A DNA stretch of 64,000 nucleotides. It comes from Chitinophaga fulva (GTDB lineage: Bacteria > Bacteroidota > Bacteroidia > Chitinophagales > Chitinophagaceae). Numbering within the stretch: position 1 is the first letter of the stretch; every line of letters starts with the position of its first letter. The position numbers and the translations under genes were made by a program. Positions 24,285-32,795 of this stretch are shown here, piece by piece. A model generated the notes under the pieces. The model searched no databases. It saw only the letters and a list, made by a program, of their open reading frames with translations, and was not told the origin of the DNA. The stretch is from assembly GCF_012927205.1 (NCBI RefSeq), contig NZ_JABBGC010000001.1, forward strand, positions 930,001-994,000, in the 5' to 3' direction.

Positions 24285-26174
24285 TCAGTTTCCAGCTTCA
24301 CCGCGTACTTCATCCCGGATGGATTCCGGGTCCCACCCCTGCCCTTCGTCCAGCCAGGTTTTGATGCGGTCGGAGGCAATGAGCTTTTCCATTTCTTCGA
24401 TACGCTCCCGCATACTGACGAGGTATTGTTTTTTATCGTCACGCATAGCTGATAAGCCTTTCAGCGTCCGTTCATCCTGCCGGAAGAAAGTCCGCGCGGC
24501 CCTTTCGCTGTGATAGGCGCGTGCCCCCAGCATCCGGAGTGCGTCGGCGCCCATACGCAGTGACGTGTCCACTGTTTCGCGGTAAATATGCAATACGCCC
24601 TGGTCCATCAGCTCAAAAGTGTCTTCCACCTGCTGTGCTCTCACCAGTAATTGCAGATGTGGAAAATATTTATGCGCCAGTTCCACAATCTGACGCGTCT
24701 GTTCATATTGATCAGTAGCTATGATCAGGAGCTTGGCATCAGCGGCGCCGGCAGCGGCCAGCAGGTCGTACCGGGAGGCATCGCCATAATATACTTTGAT
24801 GCCCAGGTTATGCAGCGCATCCACCCGGTCTGAATCCATATCAAGGATGGTGCATTTGATGCCGTTAGCCCGCAGGAAACGCCCGGTCATACTGCCGAAA
24901 CGGCCGAAGCCCGCTATGATCACCGGGTTCTTTTCATGTATTTCATCAGTAGAGCGCTCATCGGACTTCGGTATCTGACGGGTAAATCGCGGTTGTATGA
25001 CTTTCTCATACAGTAACATAATCAGCGGCGTCAACGCCATACTGATGGCCACAATAGCAGTCAGCATCGCGGAAAGCCTGGCATCGATCAATCTCACCTG
25101 GTTGCTGAAAGCCAGTAATACAAAGGCAAATTCTCCTATGTCAGCCAACGCAAAGGCAAAAAGCAGGTTCTGGTCTGTACTCAGTTTGAATACCTTCCCC
25201 AATATCATCAGCACAGCGGCTTTGATGACCATCAACCCCAGTACAAGCCCAAATATCAGCAACGGTTCTTCCATGATCAGGGTAAAATCGATGGAAGCCC
25301 CTACTGCAATGAAAAACAATCCCAGCAGCAAACCTTTGAATGGCTCTATATCACTTTCCAACTCATGACGGTATTCACTGTTGGCAAGTACCACACCGCC
25401 CAAAAAGGCGCCGAGTGCGGAGCTTAGCCCTACAAGATTCATCAGTACGGCAATGGCCACCACCATTAACAGGGCCGTGGCGGTAAACAGCTCCCTTACA
25501 CGTGTACGGGCAATGATACGCATCAACGGATTGACAAGGTAACGGCCGGCAATGATAATAGCGGCTACAGCGCCCAGCACCACCAATGTTTGTCCCCATG
25601 CCGGCAGATTGTCACGGAGGGACGATTCATGCAGGTCAGCGGTATTGGTGGCACCACTGGCCAGCAGCGGGAAAATAGCCAGCATCGGGATAACGGCGAT
25701 ATCCTGAAACAACAGCACGGAAAAGGCGCTTTGCCCGGCGGCGGTATTCATCCACCCTTTTTCATTGAGTGTTTGCAGCACAATGGCGGTAGATGACAAT
25801 GAGAGGATCATGCCCAGGGCCAGCGATGCATTGAAAGGCTGTCCCAGCAGGTAAGCCAGACCGGCGATGGCAGCGGCGCTGCCCAGCACCTGGAGCCCTC
25901 CCAGCCCCAGAATGGAAGTACGTAATCGCCATAACAAAGTCGGCTCCAGCTCCATCCCGATAAGAAACAACATCATCACCACACCAAATTCGGCGAAATG
26001 CATAATGTCTTCTCCCTCTTTGCCGATGAAGCCCATTACGGACGGACCAATGATCACACCGGCTATCAGATAGCCCAATACGGCGCCCAGCCCCATTTTC
26101 TTGGCGAGTGGCACAAACACAATGGCGGCAGCCAGGTATACCATTGATTGAAATAGCAGCGAATGTTGATTCAT
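24285..26174 (-). CDS. KefB/KefC-like potassium:proton antiporter (CPA2) with TrkA-N domain
   Basis: A 629-residue CPA2 transporter from ATG at 26174 (MNQHSLLFQSMVYLAAA); the frame runs on to 26369 but that part is out-of-frame coding of the upstream gene. Seen: about twelve membrane helices including GYLIAGVIIGPSVMGFIG and FFIAVGASIDFTLI, then a cytosolic NAD-binding domain VIIAGFGRFGSMTGRFLRANG near residue 415 and a coiled C-terminus. KefC exports potassium during electrophile stress and is gated by glutathione in proteobacteria; the ligand here is unknown. It overlaps the upstream KefF-like gene by 4 nt (ATGA). Confidence 0.92.
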   Translation of the reverse strand: MNQHSLLFQSMVYLAAAIVFVPLAKKMGLGAVLGYLIAGVIIGPSVMGFIGKEGEDIMHFAEFGVVMMLFLIGMELEPTLLWRLRTSILGLGGLQVLGSAAAIAGLAYLLGQPFNASLALGMILSLSSTAIVLQTLNEKGWMNTAAGQSAFSVLLFQDIAVIPMLAIFPLLASGATNTADLHESSLRDNLPAWGQTLVVLGAVAAIIIAGRYLVNPLMRIIARTRVRELFTATALLMVVAIAVLMNLVGLSSALGAFLGGVVLANSEYRHELESDIEPFKGLLLGLFFIAVGASIDFTLIMEEPLLIFGLVLGLMVIKAAVLMILGKVFKLSTDQNLLFAFALADIGEFAFVLLAFSNQVRLIDARLSAMLTAIVAISMALTPLIMLLYEKVIQPRFTRQIPKSDERSTDEIHEKNPVIIAGFGRFGSMTGRFLRANGIKCTILDMDSDRVDALHNLGIKVYYGDASRYDLLAAAGAADAKLLIIATDQYEQTRQIVELAHKYFPHLQLLVRAQQVEDTFELMDQGVLHIYRETVDTSLRMGADALRMLGARAYHSERAARTFFRQDERTLKGLSAMRDDKKQYLVSMRERIEEMEKLIASDRIKTWLDEGQGWDPESIRDEVRGEAGN

Positions 26175-26782
26175 ACGGAGCGGGTTTGGGATGGAAGTTG
26201 TAATGCCTCGTTCATATAAGTCAGCCGTGGCAGGGCTGCCGGATCTATCTTGTCGTCCCGCAGCAACTCCAGCATGTTGCGGTATTGCTGCGCGGCGGTG
26301 CGGATATCTTCTATGTCCATGCGGTGTACACCGTAAATCACGTAAGGTGCGGCATATTGCATGTTGCACAACGCAGCGGTTTGTGAAAACGGCAACAGAA
26401 ATTGATGTACCGGATACCGGTGTATTCCCTCAGGCTGATAATTTTTTTCTCCACTGCCGGCGGAAATCACATTGCCGAAATACTTGCCCTGCAAGGCTTT
26501 GCCGGTATGCCCGTAAGCCCAGCCATGTTCCAGTACCAGGTCCATCCACTGTTTGATAATAGCCGGGGCACTATACCAGTAAAAAGGATGTTGCAGCAGA
26601 ATAATATCATGCTTTTCAAGCAGTTGCTGCTCCCGGGCTACATCAATGTCAAGGTCAGGGTACCATTCATACAAATCGTTGATGGTAATACCCTTGATGC
26701 CCTTGATGGTAGTCAGCAGCTGCTTCTGCACCCTGGACTTCTCCAGGGCAGGATGTGCAAAATTGATTAATACCCGCGCCAT
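26171..26782 (-). CDS. KefF-like NAD(P)H oxidoreductase, flavodoxin fold
   Basis: A 203-residue flavoprotein of the KefF/MdaB family: MARVLINFAHPALEKSRVQK at the phosphate-binding end, LLEKHDIILLQHPFYWYSAP, and WAYGHTGKALQGK. In E. coli KefF is a quinone reductase that binds and activates KefC. Overlap with the KefC-like gene supports the same pairing here. Start at 26782 is the only sensible methionine, before a Rossmann-like beta strand. Confidence 0.92.
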   Translation of the reverse strand: MARVLINFAHPALEKSRVQKQLLTTIKGIKGITINDLYEWYPDLDIDVAREQQLLEKHDIILLQHPFYWYSAPAIIKQWMDLVLEHGWAYGHTGKALQGKYFGNVISAGSGEKNYQPEGIHRYPVHQFLLPFSQTAALCNMQYAAPYVIYGVHRMDIEDIRTAAQQYRNMLELLRDDKIDPAALPRLTYMNEALQLPSQTRSV

Positions 26783-26794
26783 ATTTTGATGTGT

Positions 26795-28645
26795 CTATCC
26801 TTCGGAATATTCCTGTAACAATAACCGGTACTTATTCAGTATGCGTGATTTGGAAACAAACCCTATCAGCTTCTTGTCCTGCACCACCGGTAAACTCCAA
26901 ACCTGTGCTTCGTCAAATTTTTTGAGCACCAGCGTAATGTTGTCTCTTAAAGATACTACTGCTGGCGGAGCTTTCATTAATTTCTTAACAGTAACGGTAT
27001 CATATAGTTCCGGGTTGAACATGATCGGACGTATATCGTCGAGGGTGATGATACCTTCCAGCTTGTCCTGCTGGTTCACTACAGCAATGGTGTTGCGGTG
27101 CCCGCCCTTAACGAGTTCTATCAGTTCCCGCAGGCTGCTGTTGATGTCTATCCGCTGAATGTCCTCTTCTACAAGGTCCTGCATCTTCAACATCAGAAGA
27201 ATGTTGTTGTCATGCGCTTTGGTGAAGACCTTCCCTTCTTTGGCCAGCTCTGTGAGCTCCGGTGAAATAGGGGAAAACCATTTCGCCATCAGGTAGGAAG
27301 TGGTAGACACGATCATCAGGGGGATGAACAGGTCATACCCCGAACTGGATTCCGCAATGAGGAAAATGGCGGTCAGCGGAGCATACATCACACCCGCCAT
27401 AACGCCCGCCATCCCTACAATCACGAGGTTGGTGACCGGTACATCGGTAAAGCCTATCTGAGAACAGAGCATCGCAAAAAAGAAGCCCAGGAACCCGCCG
27501 GCAAACAGGGAGGGCGCGAAGTTACCACCATTACCACCGCTCTGGATGGTGATGGAAGTAGCGAAGGCCTTCAGCAGGCATACGCAGCCGGTGAATACCA
27601 GCAACATCCAGCTCTGTGGCGGGAAGTACCCGAAGAAACTGTTTTGCAGAATAATTTCGCCATGGCCTCCGGCCAATGCTTTCACGGCGGTATACCCTTC
27701 TCCAAACAACGGGGGCAATGCCACACAAAGTACGGATACTAAGACCCCGCCCAGCATGGCCTTCTGCAGGGCGCTCCATCGCAGATGCTGGAAAAAATGC
27801 TCTACTTTCTTCGATAACACCACAAAGTAGCGGGCATAAAAACCACACAGCAATCCAAGCACAATATAAAAGGGTACGTTATGATAGTTGAATGGTGTCC
27901 GTGATTCAAAATGGAAAAGGACTTCCTCCTGAAGAATGATTTTGGATAACAAGCTGCCACAGACAGCTGCGACCACCAACGGCATAAAATCGGAAAATAC
28001 GACGCCGGTCAACAGGATTTCAAAAGCAAACATCATCCCGGCGATGGGTGCGTTAAATGCAGAGGCGATACCCGCTGTGGCACCCGCCGCCAGCAACAAA
28101 GTCCTCTCTTTGTATCCCAGCGAATAAGTCCGGGCATAGTTGGAGCCCAGTGCGGCGCCGGTAACGGCAATAGGGCTTTCCAGGCCGGCAGAGCCACCCA
28201 GGCCAACAGTCACGGCGCTTTGCAGTATCTGGGAATACATCTTCACTGGCGGAATGAGGCTGGAGTTTTGCGCGATCTCATGCAGAATGGCCGGAATCCC
28301 TTTACGGGACTGCCCCTTAAAAAAGAAAATAACAATCAGGGTGGTCAGCACAATCCCCAGAAAGGGAAAGACAACGTAAAAGATCATCTGGGTACTGAAA
28401 TGTACCTTGTAGGTGATAACATAGTGGATGTAGTGGACCAGCATTTTGAGCACCACTCCTGCCAGACCGGCGGAACAACCAACCAGGATACCGGACAACA
28501 GCAGGAACTGATTGCGGTTCAGTTTGCTGTGAAGCCAGTGTAGGAGTAACTCATAGCTTTTGGCTTTGCGGAGGCTGTATTGTTCAAAATCCCGTTTAAA
28601 CCTGAAAAAACCATGATACTTCCGGATACGGCTAAATTGACTCAT
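26795..28645 (-). CDS. ClC-type chloride channel/transporter with CBS domains
   Basis: A 616-residue ClC protein. Landmarks: GGSAGLESPIAVTGAALGS (the G-x-E-x-P gate motif with glutamate present), GIASAFNAPIAGMMFAFE, and GGNGGNFAPSLFAGGFLGFF. The C-terminal 150 residues carry two CBS units (around IDINSSLRELIELVKGGHRN and MKAPPAVVSLRDNITLVLKK). Bacterial ClCs are usually Cl-/H+ exchangers; presence of the gating glutamate agrees. The gene is 12 nt upstream of the KefF-like gene, so all three ion-handling genes may be one operon. Confidence 0.94.
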   Translation of the reverse strand: MSQFSRIRKYHGFFRFKRDFEQYSLRKAKSYELLLHWLHSKLNRNQFLLLSGILVGCSAGLAGVVLKMLVHYIHYVITYKVHFSTQMIFYVVFPFLGIVLTTLIVIFFFKGQSRKGIPAILHEIAQNSSLIPPVKMYSQILQSAVTVGLGGSAGLESPIAVTGAALGSNYARTYSLGYKERTLLLAAGATAGIASAFNAPIAGMMFAFEILLTGVVFSDFMPLVVAAVCGSLLSKIILQEEVLFHFESRTPFNYHNVPFYIVLGLLCGFYARYFVVLSKKVEHFFQHLRWSALQKAMLGGVLVSVLCVALPPLFGEGYTAVKALAGGHGEIILQNSFFGYFPPQSWMLLVFTGCVCLLKAFATSITIQSGGNGGNFAPSLFAGGFLGFFFAMLCSQIGFTDVPVTNLVIVGMAGVMAGVMYAPLTAIFLIAESSSGYDLFIPLMIVSTTSYLMAKWFSPISPELTELAKEGKVFTKAHDNNILLMLKMQDLVEEDIQRIDINSSLRELIELVKGGHRNTIAVVNQQDKLEGIITLDDIRPIMFNPELYDTVTVKKLMKAPPAVVSLRDNITLVLKKFDEAQVWSLPVVQDKKLIGFVSKSRILNKYRLLLQEYSEG

Positions 28646-28661
28646 GGCGCAAATTTAAACA

Positions 28662-29582
28662 TCAGAGCTCAATCAACCCATAAACTTTATCGTTCATGTA
28701 AGGCCCGCCGGGATGTCTGGCGGTATAATCAAGGTTGATCCAGTACTCCCCTTTCAGCTCGTGGTAGTACAGTTCTTTGATAACAGGTTTGGGAAACAGG
28801 GTGATAATAGCCTGTTTCATGATCTCGAAATCTTCTTTGTCGCCGCAGTACAGCTCGGGATAAGCGTGACCCTTGATCAGTACAATACGGCAGCGCGCCC
28901 CAATGGATTGAAGGCAGGAAGTCATCAAGATGGAGTGGTCGTCACAGTCGCCGCCAAGGCCATTCTGAATCGTTTCCTGTGGCGTAGCGAAATATTCGTC
29001 ACGACGGGAATCCAGTACATATTTAAAATTACCGTTGATATACCGGAAGAGAGATAGGAAACGGGTGATCTTCCCATATTTATAGAAGTACTCGTCATAA
29101 AAGTCGATCGAGTGCTTGACGGAGAAGTTGCGGACGACGGAATCCTGGTAGTTGACTTTTTCCTTGATGCCCCGCACAGTTTTGTCGCGATAGCTTTCCA
29201 CGCGGCGGGGGTACAAGCTGAGGATGTCCAGTTGTTTGCTGTCTTTGGTGCCCCAGTTGCCCTGTACCATGCCTTTATAATCGTTCAATACATTTGTGAA
29301 TGTATAGTCATCACGATATTTGTTGATCAGCAGAATGCTGCACACCAGCAGGAAAGCGGGAATAATCAATGGCCGGAAAACCCATCTCAGGGCAAATACT
29401 ATCAGAAGGCTGATCAGGAAAGATACAGCCAGGTCTATATGGACCCCTCCCGCTACAATGGGCGGGAGGAACCGGTTTATAAAAGGTGCGAGTGGTGCCA
29501 ACGTCAGCAGGCTCAGTATGTTGAGCAGCAATTGTGTAGACGTCGAATATTTACTTTCATCAATGGCCATTATGCTATGCAA
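28662..29582 (-). CDS. Transglutaminase-like membrane protein
   Basis: A 306-residue protein with an N-terminal membrane region (two to three helices, including LALRWVFRPLIIPAFLLVCSILL-type stretch) and a C-terminal transglutaminase-like domain. The catalytic cysteine lies in GLGGDCDDHSILM, the histidine in LIKGHAYPELY, and an Asp follows in WINLDYTARHP. Such proteins in bacteria are generally proteases or unknown. A second possible start is at 29570 (MAIDESKY). It lies 21 nt after the STAND ATPase gene on the same strand, so the two are likely cotranscribed. Confidence 0.8.
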   Translation of the reverse strand: MHSIMAIDESKYSTSTQLLLNILSLLTLAPLAPFINRFLPPIVAGGVHIDLAVSFLISLLIVFALRWVFRPLIIPAFLLVCSILLINKYRDDYTFTNVLNDYKGMVQGNWGTKDSKQLDILSLYPRRVESYRDKTVRGIKEKVNYQDSVVRNFSVKHSIDFYDEYFYKYGKITRFLSLFRYINGNFKYVLDSRRDEYFATPQETIQNGLGGDCDDHSILMTSCLQSIGARCRIVLIKGHAYPELYCGDKEDFEIMKQAIITLFPKPVIKELYYHELKGEYWINLDYTARHPGGPYMNDKVYGLIEL

Positions 29583-29603
29583 TAAAGCAAAATTATGCCA
29601 TAA

Positions 29604-32183
29604 TCACTTCGCAAAATTTGGAATGGCCTGTTTGAAGGAGGTACTGTTACGGATTAATTCTATTTGTTGTTGTGTGTCCGTAATCTGTTTATCCATGTTC
29701 AGGTCACGGTAAATGTTCTTCAGCAGGGCGAAGTTCATCAGCGCGAGCACTTTCAGGTCCAGCTTCTGCGCATGTTCAATGGCTATTTCGGCAACACGGA
29801 TCGCTTTATGGAATTCGTGTTCGTTATAATATACCGTGGCATGCAGCAGTTTCTGGAATGATTCCAGGTGTTTTCCGCTGAAATAGTCGGAGGAGTATTT
29901 TTTAATGACCTGATCAGCGTGCCGGCAGATCCTTTCCGCGGATTTGATATTGCCCATTCCCAGATGGCCCTGTGCCTGCCATAACAACAGCATGAGACGG
30001 AAAGAGTCCGCTTTGCGGTAAGGCAGCGAGGGATACGTTTGGAAGAGCCGCTGCGTGAAATTGAGCAGGTGCTCATAATCTTCCATCAGCAGGAAGGCCG
30101 TGCCCATGTTACGGAATACAATTTCCTGCGCCACGGATATTTGTTGCCGGGAAGTATGGCCCCAATACTGTTGGTATTGGTATATCTTGGCCCGGATGCT
30201 TTCGTTTACAAAGCCAAATTTGAGATACTCATATATAAAGAGGAGTATTTCATAAGGTGTCACCCACAGTTCTCCGTCAAATTCATCTGCGTTGTACAGC
30301 TTTTTGATGCTGTTGAGTTCCAGTTCACACTGTTCTGCATCCAGCTGTAGCAGGGCCATGCTGAAGAGCAGGTTGCGGATTTTAAGTTTGTCTTCCCTGG
30401 CTTCGGCCAGTCCCAGCAAGGCATTCAGCACCTTCCGTTTGCGGAAGTGCATGAATTCATCATTGATGATTTGGCTGAGCGGGTTCTTTTTGAAGAATCC
30501 TGCGGGGAAGATCGATTTCAGTTCCACCTGGTTGTTGCCCTCATGATGATAGTGGAGCACGAGATATTCGAGCAGATGTGATTTTTCGATGTTAGCCAGC
30601 GGGAGATGGAACATTTTGATGATGCCTTCCGTTTGCCGGGTAGTGATCGCATAGCGGAGCAGCCAGCGGAATACCCCGATGCGGTAAGGAGATTGTGGCA
30701 GATGGTCCAGTATGTTCCGCAGCAGGTTTTCGTTGATTTCCTGGTTGCTTTGCTGGAGGTAATGCATCGCCACAAAGTATTCCAGCAGGAAGGTATGGGC
30801 GAAGCGCACTTTTACGTGGAACATAATTTCCTGGCTGAGGTTCTCTTCCGTGAGGATATTATCTGCCAGCAGCTCCTTATAGGCCGGGAACAGATCAGCG
30901 TTTTGGTTGAGCAGCTTGCTCTTATCAATATAGATACCACTGCGGCCATAGTCGAGTTGCGCCAGCAGCTTTTCGATGATCTTTATTTTAAAGGCGTTGC
31001 TTTGGGAGTTGAAAACGCGGTTCTGCACAAATCGTGATACGATCTCGAACAGGCTGAGGTGTTCGTCCACAAAGTTTTGGTCTGGCCCGGTATTGAGCTG
31101 GCAGAATAGCTGGAGGTAATATGGGTTCCGCAGTTTCTGCAGGAAGCTCTCTGAGAACATCCGGATGGTGGACGGGTCAAAGTGGTGGTTATAGAGGACA
31201 GACTTTACCTCCTGTTCTGTGAGGGCAGGCAGGTTGATGTTTGTTTCCTCGTCCATTTCGGGCCCCAGGTACCAGTAGCGGCGGAAGGCCGGATATTGAT
31301 GGGAGTGCTGGAATATCTCTGACCAGGTGCTGCTCCGGATAGAAAGGATCACTTTCACCCAGGGGTAGCGGTCGTTAGAGTAAACGAAGTCTTCCAGCTT
31401 GGTATATAATAGTTTGAGTTTATCTCCGGAAACGGCGATTTCATCGAACCCGTCGATGATCAGTATCAGGCGGCCGCCTTTATTATTAAAGTGGCTGGAA
31501 AAATATTCGCGGAAGTTTTCCCCTTTGCCGAGGTCCATCTGGTTGTCCAGCCAATTGGCGAGGGAGAAGCCTTTGAGCAGCAGGCTGCCGGCGGCGTGTG
31601 CATGGATGAACCAGCATACGTCGTGTTTAAACCGGGCATCCCGGCAGAACCAGAAGTGTTCGGCGAGGTGTACCAGGGCCACGGATTTGCCCCATCCTGA
31701 CGGGGCTATCAGGGCGGTGGCAGCGTAGTCGCTTTCCAGGAACCGCTCAATGTGTGCATTACAGAATGTCCGGGGAACAGTAAACGGGAACGCAATACCT
31801 GAACGGTTTTTAAGCGTCAGGATAGTGTAGTGAGATACTGCATCCGCTTTGGTTTTCAGTTCATCCCATCTCCGTGTGTCCAGTTGCTGGTTGCTGCGAC
31901 TGGCGCTGTTGAGCAATTGATAATGATGTTGCTGAAAATCCTCCCAGTCCTTAAACCGGCAATATTGTGAGAGTGTGTTCAACGTGTAGCGCGAAAAGCT
32001 GTGTTGTGTAACAGCAAATCCGAATACCCTTTTGAGCGTCGTCTCACTCACCAGTTTAGTGGTGTTATCCAATATGGACTGAGCCAGATTCTTGCAATCT
32101 GCCGATGACATGACTTCAACACCGTATCTGCGCAATACTTCTTTTTGCAGTGTCATGATGAAGTCATAGGATAGATCAATCAT
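29604..32183 (-). CDS. STAND/NACHT-like ATPase with helical repeats
   Basis: An 859-residue protein from ATG at 32183 (MIDLSYDFIMTLQKE). The N-terminal 100 residues form a helical domain (VSETTLKRVFGF, YTLNTLSQYCRFKDWEDFQ) that I recall from Bacteroidota ATPases but cannot name. The ATPase core has Walker A APSGWGKS near residue 158 and Walker B-like RLILIIDGFDEI near 240. The C-terminal half is alpha-helical with TPR-like stretches (YNEHEFHKAIRVAEIAIEHAQ). The build matches STAND proteins, which often act as stress or defence switches; no effector domain is recognised here. It may instead regulate its transglutaminase neighbour. Confidence 0.75.
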   Translation of the reverse strand: MIDLSYDFIMTLQKEVLRRYGVEVMSSADCKNLAQSILDNTTKLVSETTLKRVFGFAVTQHSFSRYTLNTLSQYCRFKDWEDFQQHHYQLLNSASRSNQQLDTRRWDELKTKADAVSHYTILTLKNRSGIAFPFTVPRTFCNAHIERFLESDYAATALIAPSGWGKSVALVHLAEHFWFCRDARFKHDVCWFIHAHAAGSLLLKGFSLANWLDNQMDLGKGENFREYFSSHFNNKGGRLILIIDGFDEIAVSGDKLKLLYTKLEDFVYSNDRYPWVKVILSIRSSTWSEIFQHSHQYPAFRRYWYLGPEMDEETNINLPALTEQEVKSVLYNHHFDPSTIRMFSESFLQKLRNPYYLQLFCQLNTGPDQNFVDEHLSLFEIVSRFVQNRVFNSQSNAFKIKIIEKLLAQLDYGRSGIYIDKSKLLNQNADLFPAYKELLADNILTEENLSQEIMFHVKVRFAHTFLLEYFVAMHYLQQSNQEINENLLRNILDHLPQSPYRIGVFRWLLRYAITTRQTEGIIKMFHLPLANIEKSHLLEYLVLHYHHEGNNQVELKSIFPAGFFKKNPLSQIINDEFMHFRKRKVLNALLGLAEAREDKLKIRNLLFSMALLQLDAEQCELELNSIKKLYNADEFDGELWVTPYEILLFIYEYLKFGFVNESIRAKIYQYQQYWGHTSRQQISVAQEIVFRNMGTAFLLMEDYEHLLNFTQRLFQTYPSLPYRKADSFRLMLLLWQAQGHLGMGNIKSAERICRHADQVIKKYSSDYFSGKHLESFQKLLHATVYYNEHEFHKAIRVAEIAIEHAQKLDLKVLALMNFALLKNIYRDLNMDKQITDTQQQIELIRNSTSFKQAIPNFAK

Positions 32184-32660
32184 AGGGGACAATAAATGGA
32201 TTAGGAATTTTCGATACTTCTTTAAGTACGTCTGAGTCAGCGGTTTAGATTTACGAAAAGTAAAATGAACAAAATGAACAGGAAATTTTAAAAATGATTA
32301 TATATATGAGAATTTCTAATAAAGATACTTTTGTGTTATTTATTAATAATATTTATATATATAATGAGACTATATATTAATTAAATAGATTAAAAGTCAA
32401 CCATGATGGCCTTAAGGGGCGGGTTTCTAATAAAAATTGAAAAAAAACAAAAAAAAATTTGCCCGTCAGCCCGGTTCCTGCCTGTTCAGATAAATGTCGT
32501 GACATAAAAAAGGTGACCATCGTCATTGAAATGAACAAACTGAACAGTTAAATCTGATAATGAACGAAAGGGGCACTGCCGTTCAAAATGAACCAAAATG
32601 AACCACCTTTTATCCCCTTCTTCACTATACATTCGTAACGTTTTTACAAAGTTTTAACAT
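32184..32660. promoter_or_regulatory. AT-rich divergent intergenic region with repeated AAATGAAC motifs
   Basis: No gene is seen in this 477-nt stretch between the STAND ATPase and the giant protein. The octamer AAATGAAC occurs at 32263, 32272, 32529, 32587 and 32596, with related copies near 32538 and 32557. In pairs the copies are 9 nt apart. On the minus strand TACTTTTC, near the pair at 32262, resembles a -7 box for the ATPase gene. TACATTCG at 32628-32635 could be a weak -7 for the giant gene. The centre (32280-32400) is almost pure A/T. Confidence 0.5.
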
Positions 32661-32795
32661 ATGATTGAAAGTGGGTACATCTACCACCTCACTTTTCAAT
32701 TATTGTCATGTAGCCACCTCGTAGCCTATCCTTCCATCAGAGTAGTTTGTAATTCATTGCAAAATGAATATCGTTTTATTTTAATATCTGATGCT

